NCBI GenBank assembly: GCA_963847715.1
Contig: CAWKAZ010000012.1
Span: forward strand, 372,001 to 436,000
Direction of reading: 5' to 3'
Source: Acidiflorens sp963847715
Lineage (GTDB): Bacteria; Acidobacteriota; Terriglobia; Terriglobales; Acidobacteriaceae
DNA: 64,000 nt
The notes beneath the pieces are model-generated. The model was not told where the DNA came from, ran no database searches, and saw nothing but the letters and a program-made list of their open reading frames with translations. Positions 52,994 through 61,507 of this stretch are shown piece after piece; the stretch's first letter is position 1; every line of letters begins with the position of its first letter. The position numbers were made by a program, and so were the translations under genes.

Positions 52994-54783
52994 TTGCGAA
53001 TCCAAGCTGTCGCTATGGGCCAGTTGGAATATGCGGAGCGCACTTATGAGAGTCCTGTTCGCCCCTACTCTCGTCCCATTCCACTTCTCACGATTGTTTT
53101 GATGGCGTTAATCATCCACGGGCCATTGCTCTTGATGCAGCTTCCAGCTGGTTCATTCGACACAAATTTCCACATCTTCTTCGCTTCGCACTACGCCCAC
53201 CACTGGTTCGATCCTTGGAATGAGAAGTGGTTCGCCGGGTTCTCGCAGACAACCTATCCACCGCTCACCCACCAGTGGATTGCGCTGCTCTCGAATGTCG
53301 TCGGCTTGAAAATGGGATACATGCTCGTGCAGTTGATCGCGATCCTGCTGCTGCCGGTTGGTGTGTACCGCTTTGCGAGAATCTGGGTAGAAGAGCGCGA
53401 AGCGAGCTACGCGGCATTGGGCAGCGTTTTTCTAGGGGCGCTCGCTTTTCTTGTTTATCAGGCAGGACAACTAGCAACGGTCGCGTCCGCAGCTCTGTAC
53501 TTGAACGCATTGCCGTATTTGTACGAATGGATGACCGAGGGCGAGGTTCGCTCCTTCATTAAAGGTGTCGCGATCAGTCTGACGGCTGCCGCGGCTCACC
53601 ACGTAACGCTGATTTTTGGAGTCGTGCTGTTTGCCGGACCGGTATTTTGGACCGCATGTCTCGATGCGCGCCATGAGCGCGTGGCCGCCTCGATAGGCGG
53701 CGTGATTACAAGGGCCGTAGGGTTCGCGGTCGTGGTGGGAGTGGGCGTCGGCATTATTCTTCTGCCCTACTGGATGGCCATTATCCAGCATCCGATTCAT
53801 CAGATCCCGATTCCGCATGACAGCCGTGCCAACCTCCTGCTGAATTCGATCACCGGCATCAACTATTTTGTGATTCCGTACGGAGCGCTGATTCTGGCGC
53901 TGCCTTTCATCTTGATTCGAGGCGCATCGTCGCGCCGCTTCATCCCGCTGCTCTGCGGCTTCTGGCTGACGTTCATTTTCGGATTAGGCGGGACGACGCC
54001 GCTACCGAAGTGGCTGCTGGGACGTGCCTACGAAATTCTGACGTTTGAGCGCTTTACCTTCTGGGCGACATTGCTGGCGATGCCGCTGGTCGGCCTGCTG
54101 GCGGCTGATCTGCTCGATCGCTTTCGGGCGAAGGCAGCCGTCGGACTTTCGTTGGCAGCGGTGACAACATTTGGTGCGGCGTTGTATTGGCTCACCGCCA
54201 ACCCGTTTCGTCCGGGGACTTCGCTGAATGTCGATCCGGTGGTCGCTTTTCTCAACCGCGATGGGCACGACGGGTTTCGCTACATCGCGCTGGGCTTTGG
54301 CAGCGAGCTGGCCAAGATTTCGACTTACACCGATGCGGGCAGCGTGGATGGTGACTACAACTCCGCACGACTCTTGCCCGAAATGACGCACTATGGATCG
54401 GCCCAGCTGACCAATGCCAAGTTCTACGGTTCAGCTGGAATGGCGTCTCGTTGCGAGCCATGTTGGAGCATGCCAACCGTTACGGTCTGAAATATGTATT
54501 TGTGCACGACCAATACTACGAGCCGCTCCTCACTTTTGTGGGATGGCGAAAGATCGAGACTTTCGACAACGGCGAAATCAGCGCATGGTCGAAAGATGAC
54601 GTTCCGCCGGCGCACAAGATATCCTCGGACGCGATTCCGGCCCCGTGGCAAGGCCTGCTCTGGGGCACATTGCCAATCGGAGTGAGTTTCCTGGCAATCT
54701 TCCTTGAGATCTTGATGCGCAATCAAGACCGCGTTCACCGGCCGGTCGTTATCCCGGTCCGCGCGGAACATTACGTGGCCTGA
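52994..54783 (+). pseudogene. Many-helix membrane protein (PTPS-related/GT-C-like), frameshifted
   Basis: The first frame (52994-54490) gives about ten helices: LLTIVLMALIIHGPLLLM, an acid loop GSFDTNFHIFFASHYAHHWF, then GYMLVQLIAILLLPVGVY and FWATLLAMPLVGLLAADLL. The second frame (to 54783) continues without a gap as LRAMLEHANRYGLKYVFVHD with a last helix and Arg-rich tail. One missing base near 54440-54450 would join them into about 596 residues. It looks like the 6-pyruvoyl-tetrahydropterin-synthase-related membrane family, thought to be GT-C enzymes using lipid-linked sugars. TTG start at 52994 uncertain. First gene of an operon with 54793, 55934 and 56788. Diverges from the TPR-barrel gene. 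Confidence 0.65.
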
Positions 54784-54792
54784 GGAATCCGA

Positions 54793-55932
54793 ATGAAATT
54801 TGCTCTACCAATTATTCTTGTTGTCGCGACCGCGGCTCTGATCGTGATCGCCTTCACCGGAGTCGGACAGGCGCACGGCACTGTGGGAATCGCCGCTGGT
54901 TCCGCTTTGTACGGGCTTACCCCGAAACCGAGCACGCCGGAACAGGCTCTCTCGAACCTTCTTGTGGATGCGCAGCGGCGCAATTGGGATCAAGCATTCT
55001 CGCTGGTTTCGAATCTGGCCCAGAGCGACAAGCAAGCATTCATTCAAGATTGGACTGGATCGAACGGCAGCTTGCGCTCCTTTTCGAATCTGGAGAGTTT
55101 TGAGATGAGACCGACGCACATTACAAATGATGATGCGGAAATGCGCGTGCGTCTGCACTGGACCACGCCGGTCGGCCCAATCGAGGATGTCCGCGATTTT
55201 CGTCTTGCCCGTGAAGGCGACATTTGGAAGACGGTGTGGCCCAAGGACCAGATTTCTAACGTTCCTGCGCAAGTGATTCCGGTGACGTATCTGCGGTGGG
55301 ACCTAGTCAGTGGAGGCGCCGAGGATGAATGGGGATCGAAAAACGTCGATGCGCCGCACGTGAGGATCATCTCCATGAACGCCGTGGATCTGGCAGAAGG
55401 CGCAGTGGTGATGGGTGAAGTCGTCAACGAGGACACGATTCCGGCCTTCGTGAATGTGAACGCTACTCTCATCGATGGGTCAGGCAACCCGATCGATGAC
55501 GAAAGCAGCTTCGACAAGATTGCCCACGTTCTCCTGCCGAAGCAAGTGACGCCGTATCGCATCGACTTTCCCAGCTTCAATTTGAAGAACGTCAAGAACG
55601 TCCGCATGGACGTGAAAGCCACGCTGGTGCCCGCATCCGCCGACCCTGTAATCGGAGTGATGAATCAAAAACTCGACCAGGATGTGCAAGGGAAAAACGT
55701 TTTGCGCGGAGACCTGCTGAACCAGAGCGGACAGACCGTGAACATCCCTCACGTTATTGCTAGCTTCTACGATAACGGCGGCAAAGTGGTGTGGGTTTCT
55801 GACGGCTACGTCGAGCGTGCTCTGGTTCCGCAGGTGTCAGCTCCGTTCTCGGTTGAAATCCCAAAGACCGTGGCGGCGAAGGTTCAGAATTTTCACGTGG
55901 TCGTCAACCAATACAGCATGGGCCGAAATTAA
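54793..55932 (+). CDS. Exported protein with two FxLYD-like domains
   Basis: 379 residues. An N-terminal TM or uncleaved signal (LPIILVVATAALIVIAFTGVG), a helical part of DUF4878 type (TPEQALSNLLVDAQRRNWDQAFSLVSN, VRDFRLAREGDIWKTVWP), and two beta-sandwich domains: VVMGEVVNEDTIPAFVNVNATLIDGSGN and VLRGDLLNQSGQTVNIPHVIASFYDNGGKVVW. GxVxN plus FxLYD-type motifs suit periplasmic partners. Nine bases after the previous stop. Confidence 0.72.
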   Translation: MKFALPIILVVATAALIVIAFTGVGQAHGTVGIAAGSALYGLTPKPSTPEQALSNLLVDAQRRNWDQAFSLVSNLAQSDKQAFIQDWTGSNGSLRSFSNLESFEMRPTHITNDDAEMRVRLHWTTPVGPIEDVRDFRLAREGDIWKTVWPKDQISNVPAQVIPVTYLRWDLVSGGAEDEWGSKNVDAPHVRIISMNAVDLAEGAVVMGEVVNEDTIPAFVNVNATLIDGSGNPIDDESSFDKIAHVLLPKQVTPYRIDFPSFNLKNVKNVRMDVKATLVPASADPVIGVMNQKLDQDVQGKNVLRGDLLNQSGQTVNIPHVIASFYDNGGKVVWVSDGYVERALVPQVSAPFSVEIPKTVAAKVQNFHVVVNQYSMGRN

Positions 55933-55933
55933 C

Positions 55934-56791
55934 ATGCGAGGGCTGCTCCTGATCGGCATCGCAGTATGCCTGGTGCAAGCCAGCGGGGCACAGAACTCGA
56001 TTCGAGTTCCCGCCTCGGCCATCGCGGGAGAGCAGGCCAGTATCTCGACTGAGGCCACCGGCAAGGCAACTTTTTATCTCGTAGGTCCCGGAATTTCCCG
56101 CAAGAGCGAAATCGAACTCGGAAGCGAGGTCGTCTTGCAGGAGGCCGAACTACGCAGCGCGGGTGCCTATCAGGCGATCGTGTGTTCTGAGACGTGCGCG
56201 ACCGCCACGTTTTTTGTGAATCCGGCGAAAGCCGCCAGTTTGACGTTTCTAGTGCACCCGTCGCGCGTGCCCGTATCGCAAGGGGACGCGGTGAGCGGTG
56301 TGGCGCTCCCGTTCGACCAGTACCACAATCTTGTGCTCGCACCGGAGACCGTCAATTTCCAACTCAATGCCGGGAATATTTCGCTTCTCTCTCGCGCGGT
56401 TCGGACGCAAGAGGGAGTCGCCTGGTTTCGCACCACTTCCGGAAAGTCTGCGGGCGCCCTGCAAGTGAACGCCACACTCGACGATCTCTCCGCTCGGCGC
56501 GTGGTGCAGCAAGTTGCTTCCGACCCTTGCAATCTGCGAATCGATGGCCATCGCACGTCGACCGGAATTCTCGTCGAGACGGCGCCGGTGCACGACTGCG
56601 CGGGGAACCCCGTACCGGATGGGACAATTGTCAGCTTCACGTCATCGGGAGCAAGCGGAAAGAGCACCGTAGACGCGCCGATTAAGCAAGGGATTGCACG
56701 CGCCCAGATCGCAGAGTCGGGTGATACGGTGATCTCGGTTGCCTCCGGAGTCGTGATGGGGAACGAACTTCGCGTCGGAGGGCGGCAGTGA
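55934..56791 (+). CDS. Secreted Big_1-like Ig protein
   Basis: 285 residues from MRGLLLIGI; ATG lies one base after the previous TAA. Signal peptide to QASGAQ. First part NSIRVPASAIAGEQASISTE with one Cys pair (IVCSETCATAT), then bacterial Ig-like domains LVHPSRVPVSQGDAVSGVAL and ETAPVHDCAGNPVPDGTIVSFTSSGASG (invasin/intimin Big_1 pattern). The frame from 55757 on this strand overlaps the previous gene and is rejected. Periplasmic or surface; role unknown. Confidence 0.8.
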   Translation: MRGLLLIGIAVCLVQASGAQNSIRVPASAIAGEQASISTEATGKATFYLVGPGISRKSEIELGSEVVLQEAELRSAGAYQAIVCSETCATATFFVNPAKAASLTFLVHPSRVPVSQGDAVSGVALPFDQYHNLVLAPETVNFQLNAGNISLLSRAVRTQEGVAWFRTTSGKSAGALQVNATLDDLSARRVVQQVASDPCNLRIDGHRTSTGILVETAPVHDCAGNPVPDGTIVSFTSSGASGKSTVDAPIKQGIARAQIAESGDTVISVASGVVMGNELRVGGRQ

Positions 56792-57336
56792 CGCGTGCCT
56801 TCCGATGCCCGACGCGAGGCGTAGCTTTACTTCCAGCGATTGTAATTGCGGCCCTTGCCGTGTTCTTCGGGTGTGGACTTCGCGCTCATGCAGATGAGCC
56901 GGCGACCCTGGTGCAGCTTGACACGCAGAAGGCGGGACCGCGCGCGGTTGAGCCACTTACCGAGCGCGCAATCGTCCGGGACTATCGCTCGGCGTGGACC
57001 AGCATGGCGCACGCTTTCGAATTTAATGTCGTCGATCCGCTGGACGGGCCGTTTACTGGTCCAGCCAGACAAATGCTGCAGGCTACGGTCACCAGCCAGC
57101 AGAAATCAGGTCTTCGCCAGCGCTACCTGAACCAGAATCACAAGCTGGAGGCCGTCTTCTACGCACCAGAGGGTGACGTCATCGAGTTGCACGATACTGC
57201 CGAGTACCAGCAGCAAGTACTGGACGGCAACAAGGCGATTCGAGACGAGCGCGTCGTTCTTCACTATGTCGTGCTGATGACTCCGAGTGCGGATCGCTGG
57301 GTGATTCGGCAATTGCAAGCCGTGCCGTCGTTTTAG
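56788..57336 (+). CDS. Secreted hypothetical protein
   Basis: 182 residues. A GTG overlaps the previous stop as GTGA, so translation is coupled. Signal with possible lipobox (VIAALAVFFGCGLRAHA). One domain: RAIVRDYRSAWTSMAHAFEFN, FTGPARQMLQATVTSQQKSGL, EAVFYAPEGDVIELHDTAEY and HYVVLMTPSADRWVIRQLQAV. The pattern resembles small NTF2-like or DUF4440-like folds, not a firm match. Last gene of the 52994 operon. Confidence 0.75.
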   Translation: MTRAFRCPTRGVALLPAIVIAALAVFFGCGLRAHADEPATLVQLDTQKAGPRAVEPLTERAIVRDYRSAWTSMAHAFEFNVVDPLDGPFTGPARQMLQATVTSQQKSGLRQRYLNQNHKLEAVFYAPEGDVIELHDTAEYQQQVLDGNKAIRDERVVLHYVVLMTPSADRWVIRQLQAVPSF

Positions 57337-57472
57337 CTCGGATCCAATCGTTCGCAAGGTTTCCTCTGAGGTCTTTCCCTCGACCGCATCGGGTGATTGT
57401 CTTATCAACCGTACGCTTTCGCGGCGCATCCTACTTAATCTTGCAGGCAGTTCTAGACGTAGGAGTCGTGCT

Positions 57473-58456
57473 TTGCCCAAGTTGTTCCTGTGCGTGCTGT
57501 TGTCATGCTTTGCGGTTGGGAGGGGCTGCGACAGTCCTGCCATTAATCGCGCTCTGCCGCAATCGCAGCCGCCGCAGGGACCGGCGCCCTTGCCGAAGTT
57601 GCTCGCTGTCTACATGCCCTGGTTCGGCGATCACACGCACATGGATGTCGGCTACTCCAGCCATGATCCGTCTGTTCTGAAGAAGCAGATTCAGCACGCT
57701 CGGGGCATGGGCATATCTGCATTTATCGTCGACTGGTATGGAGACAACGCGCCTTACTCGGATCACAACTTTGCGCTTCTGCAGAAAGCCGCGAGCAAAG
57801 CGCATTTCCAGGTCGCTCTTCTGTACAACGAGCCCGAAGACGAAGACTCGCAAGCAACCGACGGTGCGATTGCGGCTCTGGACAAGGCTTACAAGGAATA
57901 CATCGGGCCGACGGCCAGGTACAAAGACTCATACCTCACCGATAACGGACGCCCGATGATATTCATTTTCCCCAAGCAGGGACATGTCGACTGGAAGCTG
58001 GTTCGCGAGCACTGCAGTTCGTGGAATGCGGCTCCTTTATTTTTTTACAAAGACGAGCCGCCGCAACAGTTTGCCGACGATTTCGCGGGTGCCTACGCGT
58101 GGGTGCAGCCCGGAGCGGCCGGATGGTCCGCGGATGGTAGCAACTGGGGTGAGCAATATTTGGATAGTTTCTACAAGAAAATGACGATGAAGTACCCAAA
58201 CAAAATTGCGGTTGGAGGCGCGTGGGCGGGATTTGATGATTCCGCGGCAAAGTGGGGCCTTAATCGCCACATGCAGAGCCGGTGCGGCAAGACATTCGAG
58301 GACACGATGCATCTCTACCAGCGCTACTACAACAGCTCGCAGATCCTTCCCTATTTGTTGATTGAGACCTGGAATGACTATGAAGAGGGAACTGCCGTGG
58401 AGCGCGGCACTACGGGTAACTGCAATTCTGAGACGAGTGCGACGCTGCGCCATTGA
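57473..58456 (+). CDS. GH99/GH71-like glycosidase, secreted or lipid-anchored
   Basis: 327 residues. A TTG at 57473 is chosen for TAGGAG seven bases upstream. Signal-like start (KLFLCVLLSCFAVGRGC). Catalytic-like domain: LLAVYMPWFGDHTHMDVGYSSHD, ISAFIVDWYGDNAPYSD, PLFFYKDEPPQQFADDFAGA, LIETWNDYEEGTAVE. Same MNIGYSS/WYG/WNDYEEGT landmarks as the 40628 gene but without Ig-like tail. Could trim or remodel the exported glycan. Confidence 0.82.
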   Translation: MPKLFLCVLLSCFAVGRGCDSPAINRALPQSQPPQGPAPLPKLLAVYMPWFGDHTHMDVGYSSHDPSVLKKQIQHARGMGISAFIVDWYGDNAPYSDHNFALLQKAASKAHFQVALLYNEPEDEDSQATDGAIAALDKAYKEYIGPTARYKDSYLTDNGRPMIFIFPKQGHVDWKLVREHCSSWNAAPLFFYKDEPPQQFADDFAGAYAWVQPGAAGWSADGSNWGEQYLDSFYKKMTMKYPNKIAVGGAWAGFDDSAAKWGLNRHMQSRCGKTFEDTMHLYQRYYNSSQILPYLLIETWNDYEEGTAVERGTTGNCNSETSATLRH

Positions 58457-58628
58457 CTCCTGACTCAGCATCATATGTGGACCAGGAATTTATTAACTAT
58501 CTCGCCAACGCTACGACCGACACTGACATCTAAAAATGGCTTAGAGGATTTGAGTTTTTCGCGGCCGCAGCCCCAGGGATCGTCTGGGATGCCAGCCCGA
58601 GACTCAATCTCAGCTCGACTCGAACGTT

Positions 58629-59726
58629 ATGGCAAAGACAGACAATTCAGCGACATACCTAAGGCTTCTTTCCCGCGCATTGCTGGGCAGCAATGGCGGC
58701 TTACGACAGAGTGACAGCGCTTGCCATCCTCCTCGTGCTCTGGGCACCGCCAGCGTCGAGGATCTTGGCGATATCTGGACGCTGGCTAACTCGCACCACG
58801 TGATCATGCGGGCTTTTCCGGCTTTACAGGAACTTCTGACAGATGATGTCCGCAGAGGTGCAGGCTGGATCGACCGGGCTATGGAGCGCGAACGAGCGCG
58901 GGTGCAACACGCGCTCTCGTATTTGTCTCCAATTTGTAAGGAACTAGAAGATGCCGGAGAAGTCGTCGTGATCAAGTCGCTTGACCACTGGCCTGACCTG
59001 GGAAGCGATCTTGACCTTTACACCAACGCCCAAGCAGCGGACGTCGTCGGACTCATGCGAACGCGCTTCGAGGCGCATCCCGCGGAACGTAGCTGGGGCG
59101 ACCGGCTGGCGAATAAGTGGAACTTTGTTGTGCCCGGCCTTCCCGAGCTTGTGGAAGTGCATGTGGCGCGTCTGGGTCAGACGGGGGAGCAGACTGCAAT
59201 CACCGAATCGCTGATTGCGCGGTCGAGCGTTGAGCAGTTCGGCGATCACACACTTCGCGTGCCTGCCCCCGAAGATCGAATGGTGATCAGCACGCTGCAG
59301 CGTATGTACCGGCATTTCTATATCCGGCTTTGCGACATCGTAGACAATGCGAGGCTGGTGGATTCAGGCGTCGTGGATTATGGGCTCTTGAAATCGTTGG
59401 CGGTGCCAGCGGGTCTGTGGGATGGATTGGCGACGTATCTGGTAATTGCGTCCGGATATGTCGAGCAATATCGCGGCGAACCTCTGCCGTTGCCGCCACT
59501 GGTGACGAACGCCGCTCGTTTTGGGAACGAACTCATTGACTTCCGGCGAAATTTTCTGCGCGTCCCGCTTTTCCCGCAAGCTGCTGCTCTCTATGTATCG
59601 GAATGGAAACGGCTGTTGCTGAACGGCGAGATCCGAAGCACGCTGCGCCTCAGCCTGCTCCCCGGTCTGGCGACCGCCGCCGCCCTCGAATTGAAGCTTA
59701 CCGGTAGCGACAAGGGAATCTGGTGA
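58629..59726 (+). CDS. NTP_transf_5-like nucleotidyltransferase
   Basis: 365 residues. Core motif VVVIKSLDHWPDLGSDLDLYTN with G-S-D-x-D as the DxD metal site. VPGLPELVEVHVARLGQTGE and EDRMVISTLQRMYRHFYIRLCDI follow. This matches NTP_transf_5 family proteins, which often lie in surface-polysaccharide and lasso-type loci together with TMK-like kinases; substrate unknown. The C-terminus contains FRRNFLRVPLFPQAA and a hydrophobic end. No strong SD; ATG follows ACTCGAACGTT. Confidence 0.75.
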   Translation: MAKTDNSATYLRLLSRALLGSNGGLRQSDSACHPPRALGTASVEDLGDIWTLANSHHVIMRAFPALQELLTDDVRRGAGWIDRAMERERARVQHALSYLSPICKELEDAGEVVVIKSLDHWPDLGSDLDLYTNAQAADVVGLMRTRFEAHPAERSWGDRLANKWNFVVPGLPELVEVHVARLGQTGEQTAITESLIARSSVEQFGDHTLRVPAPEDRMVISTLQRMYRHFYIRLCDIVDNARLVDSGVVDYGLLKSLAVPAGLWDGLATYLVIASGYVEQYRGEPLPLPPLVTNAARFGNELIDFRRNFLRVPLFPQAAALYVSEWKRLLLNGEIRSTLRLSLLPGLATAAALELKLTGSDKGIW

Positions 59727-60136
59727 AATCCATGGTGAGGATTTTAGTAGCGGATGACAACGCGGCGGTGCGGCACTATTTGCGGGGTCTCTTGGAACTG
59801 CAGAATACCTGGCGCGTTTGCGATGAAGCTCGAACCGGGAGTGAAGCGCTCGAAAGGGTGAAAGAGAATCCGCCCGATGTGATCCTGCTCGATTTCCAAA
59901 TGCCAGACCTGAATGGGATCGACGTGGCCAGGCAAGTGACAAAGCTTTTTCCCGACATTCCCATTCTCATGGTGACCATCCATCTCTCCAACCAGTTGAC
60001 GGAAGAGGCCCGAAAAGCTGGCATCCGGGGGGTGTGCTCGAAAACGGATGTAGGATCCATTGTCGGTGCGGTTGACGCTCTCCTACACCAACAAACCTAC
60101 TTTCCTCAGTCAGCCCCTTCCTCCCGTACTCATTAG
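59723..60136 (+). CDS. Receiver-only response regulator, coupled to upstream gene
   Basis: 137 residues. GTG overlaps the previous stop as GTGA, with AAGGGA six bases upstream. One REC domain: ILVADDNAAVRHYLRGLLE, phospho-acceptor Asp57 (VILLDFQMPDLNG), Thr in LMVTIHLS, Lys in GVCSKTD, ending LLHQQTYFP. No output domain. Near twin of the 14518-14931 receiver. Coupling to the nucleotidyltransferase suggests it controls that enzyme or the polysaccharide locus by contact. Confidence 0.87.
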   Translation: MKSMVRILVADDNAAVRHYLRGLLELQNTWRVCDEARTGSEALERVKENPPDVILLDFQMPDLNGIDVARQVTKLFPDIPILMVTIHLSNQLTEEARKAGIRGVCSKTDVGSIVGAVDALLHQQTYFPQSAPSSRTH

Positions 60137-60320
60137 TACTTAAGGAGACCTTTCTACAGTAATTCCTGTATTCGACGGCGGGTTTCCCCCATGCTACGTT
60201 TACAGAGCGATAGAGTGTTTAAACGGTGCAGTATGGTGGTCCTTAGGCAGTTCGTCGGTCGGGACTTGGACATTGGGGCGATCGGTAAACGAGGGCTGCT
60301 CGGGGAGTCGGGGAACCGTT

Positions 60321-60731
60321 ATGGCGGTGCGAATTCTGCTGGTCGACGATCATCCTGTCGTGAGGCAGGGATTGAGAACACTTCTCGAAGGGCGAAATGA
60401 ATGGGAAGTTGTAGGAGAGGCCTCGGATGGAATCGAGGCTGTGGAAAAGGTGGGAGCGCTACAGCCAGATGTCGTGGTGCTCGACGTCACCATGCCACGA
60501 ATGAATGGGATTGAGGCCTGCCGATTAATTCGGCAGAAAAATCCTGGACGCGAGATTTTGTTCGTCACGCAACATGACTCTCCGCACATGATGCGGGAGG
60601 CGATGGCGGCGGGTGCTCGGGGGTACGTCGTCAAATCGAATCTGGCGCGGGATCTGGTGGAAGCGGTAGATGCGGTGAGCCAGCATCGCGAGTTCACGGC
60701 GCTGGCTCGAAATCCGGAAACGCGATCGTAA
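60321..60731 (+). CDS. Receiver-only NarL-type response regulator
   Basis: 136 residues from MAVRILLVDD; the frame from 60273 has no better site. REC domain: DDHPVVRQGLRTLLEG, phospho-acceptor Asp55 (VVVLDVTMPRMNG), Thr in ILFVTQHDSP, Lys in GYVVKSN. It resembles NarL receivers but stops at ARNPETRS, without HTH. A truncated regulator or a phosphate sink. 71 bases before the full NarL-type gene. Confidence 0.85.
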   Translation: MAVRILLVDDHPVVRQGLRTLLEGRNEWEVVGEASDGIEAVEKVGALQPDVVVLDVTMPRMNGIEACRLIRQKNPGREILFVTQHDSPHMMREAMAAGARGYVVKSNLARDLVEAVDAVSQHREFTALARNPETRS

Positions 60732-60802
60732 GAGCCGGCTTTGGTTAGGCGAATTTCTAGTTCAGTCGAATCTCTTCGGGAAACTGTGTAGGAGGATCTA
60801 CC

Positions 60803-61504
60803 GTGAAGCTGCGTATCTTGTTAGCGGATGACCACGAAATTGTACGCCGGGGCGTATGCGCGCTTCTCCAGAAACATGAAGGATGGGAGGTATGCGGGGA
60901 AGCGTCCGACGGACGCCAGGCCCTCGAGATGGCCAAGCAGTTGAAACCGGATGTTGTGATCCTGGACATCGGCATGCCCCACTTGAATGGTCTGGATATC
61001 ACGCGCCAGCTTTTGCAATACGATCCCCAGTTCAAGATCATTGTGCTGACGATCACCGATGCCGACCAGGTGATCCGCGAAGCCCTTGATGCCGGCGCAA
61101 GGGGATTTGTTCTGAAATCGGATGCCGCTCGCGATCTGGTGTCGGCCGTTGAGGCTCTGCAGAGCAAGCGCATGTTCTTTACGCCGCGCGTCAACGATCT
61201 GGTCTTGCAAGGATTTCTGGACAAAGGTCACGCAGTTTCCAGAAATGAACCGCCGAACCTGCCCATTCTGACGGCTAGAGAACGCGAAGTGACTCAGCTT
61301 CTCGCGGAAGGGAAAAGTTCCAAGGAAGTAGCTTCATTCCTGAATCTGAGCACCAAGACCGTGGAAACGCACCGCAGCAATATCATGCGGAAACTGGGCT
61401 TGCATTCCATCCGCGACCTGGTCGTCTACGCGATCAAGAACAACATCATCCAGATTCAAATGCCGATGCAGTCAAGCGGCACGACGCAGACGACCGTGGC
61501 TTAG
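60803..61504 (+). CDS. NarL/FixJ-family response regulator
   Basis: 233 residues; GTG start with GGAGG about seven bases upstream. Receiver (LLADDHEIVRRGVCALLQKHEGW, Asp55 in VVILDIGMPHLNG, GFVLKSDAARDLVSAVEAL) and LuxR HTH (LTAREREVTQLLAEGKSSKEVAS, RSNIMRKLGLHSIRDLVVYAI). Same length and near-identical motifs as the 10612-11313 regulator, so the two probably bind similar sites and may be served by the same kinases. Ends three bases from the convergent VWFA gene. Confidence 0.93.
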   Translation: MKLRILLADDHEIVRRGVCALLQKHEGWEVCGEASDGRQALEMAKQLKPDVVILDIGMPHLNGLDITRQLLQYDPQFKIIVLTITDADQVIREALDAGARGFVLKSDAARDLVSAVEALQSKRMFFTPRVNDLVLQGFLDKGHAVSRNEPPNLPILTAREREVTQLLAEGKSSKEVASFLNLSTKTVETHRSNIMRKLGLHSIRDLVVYAIKNNIIQIQMPMQSSGTTQTTVA

Positions 61505-61507
61505 ACC

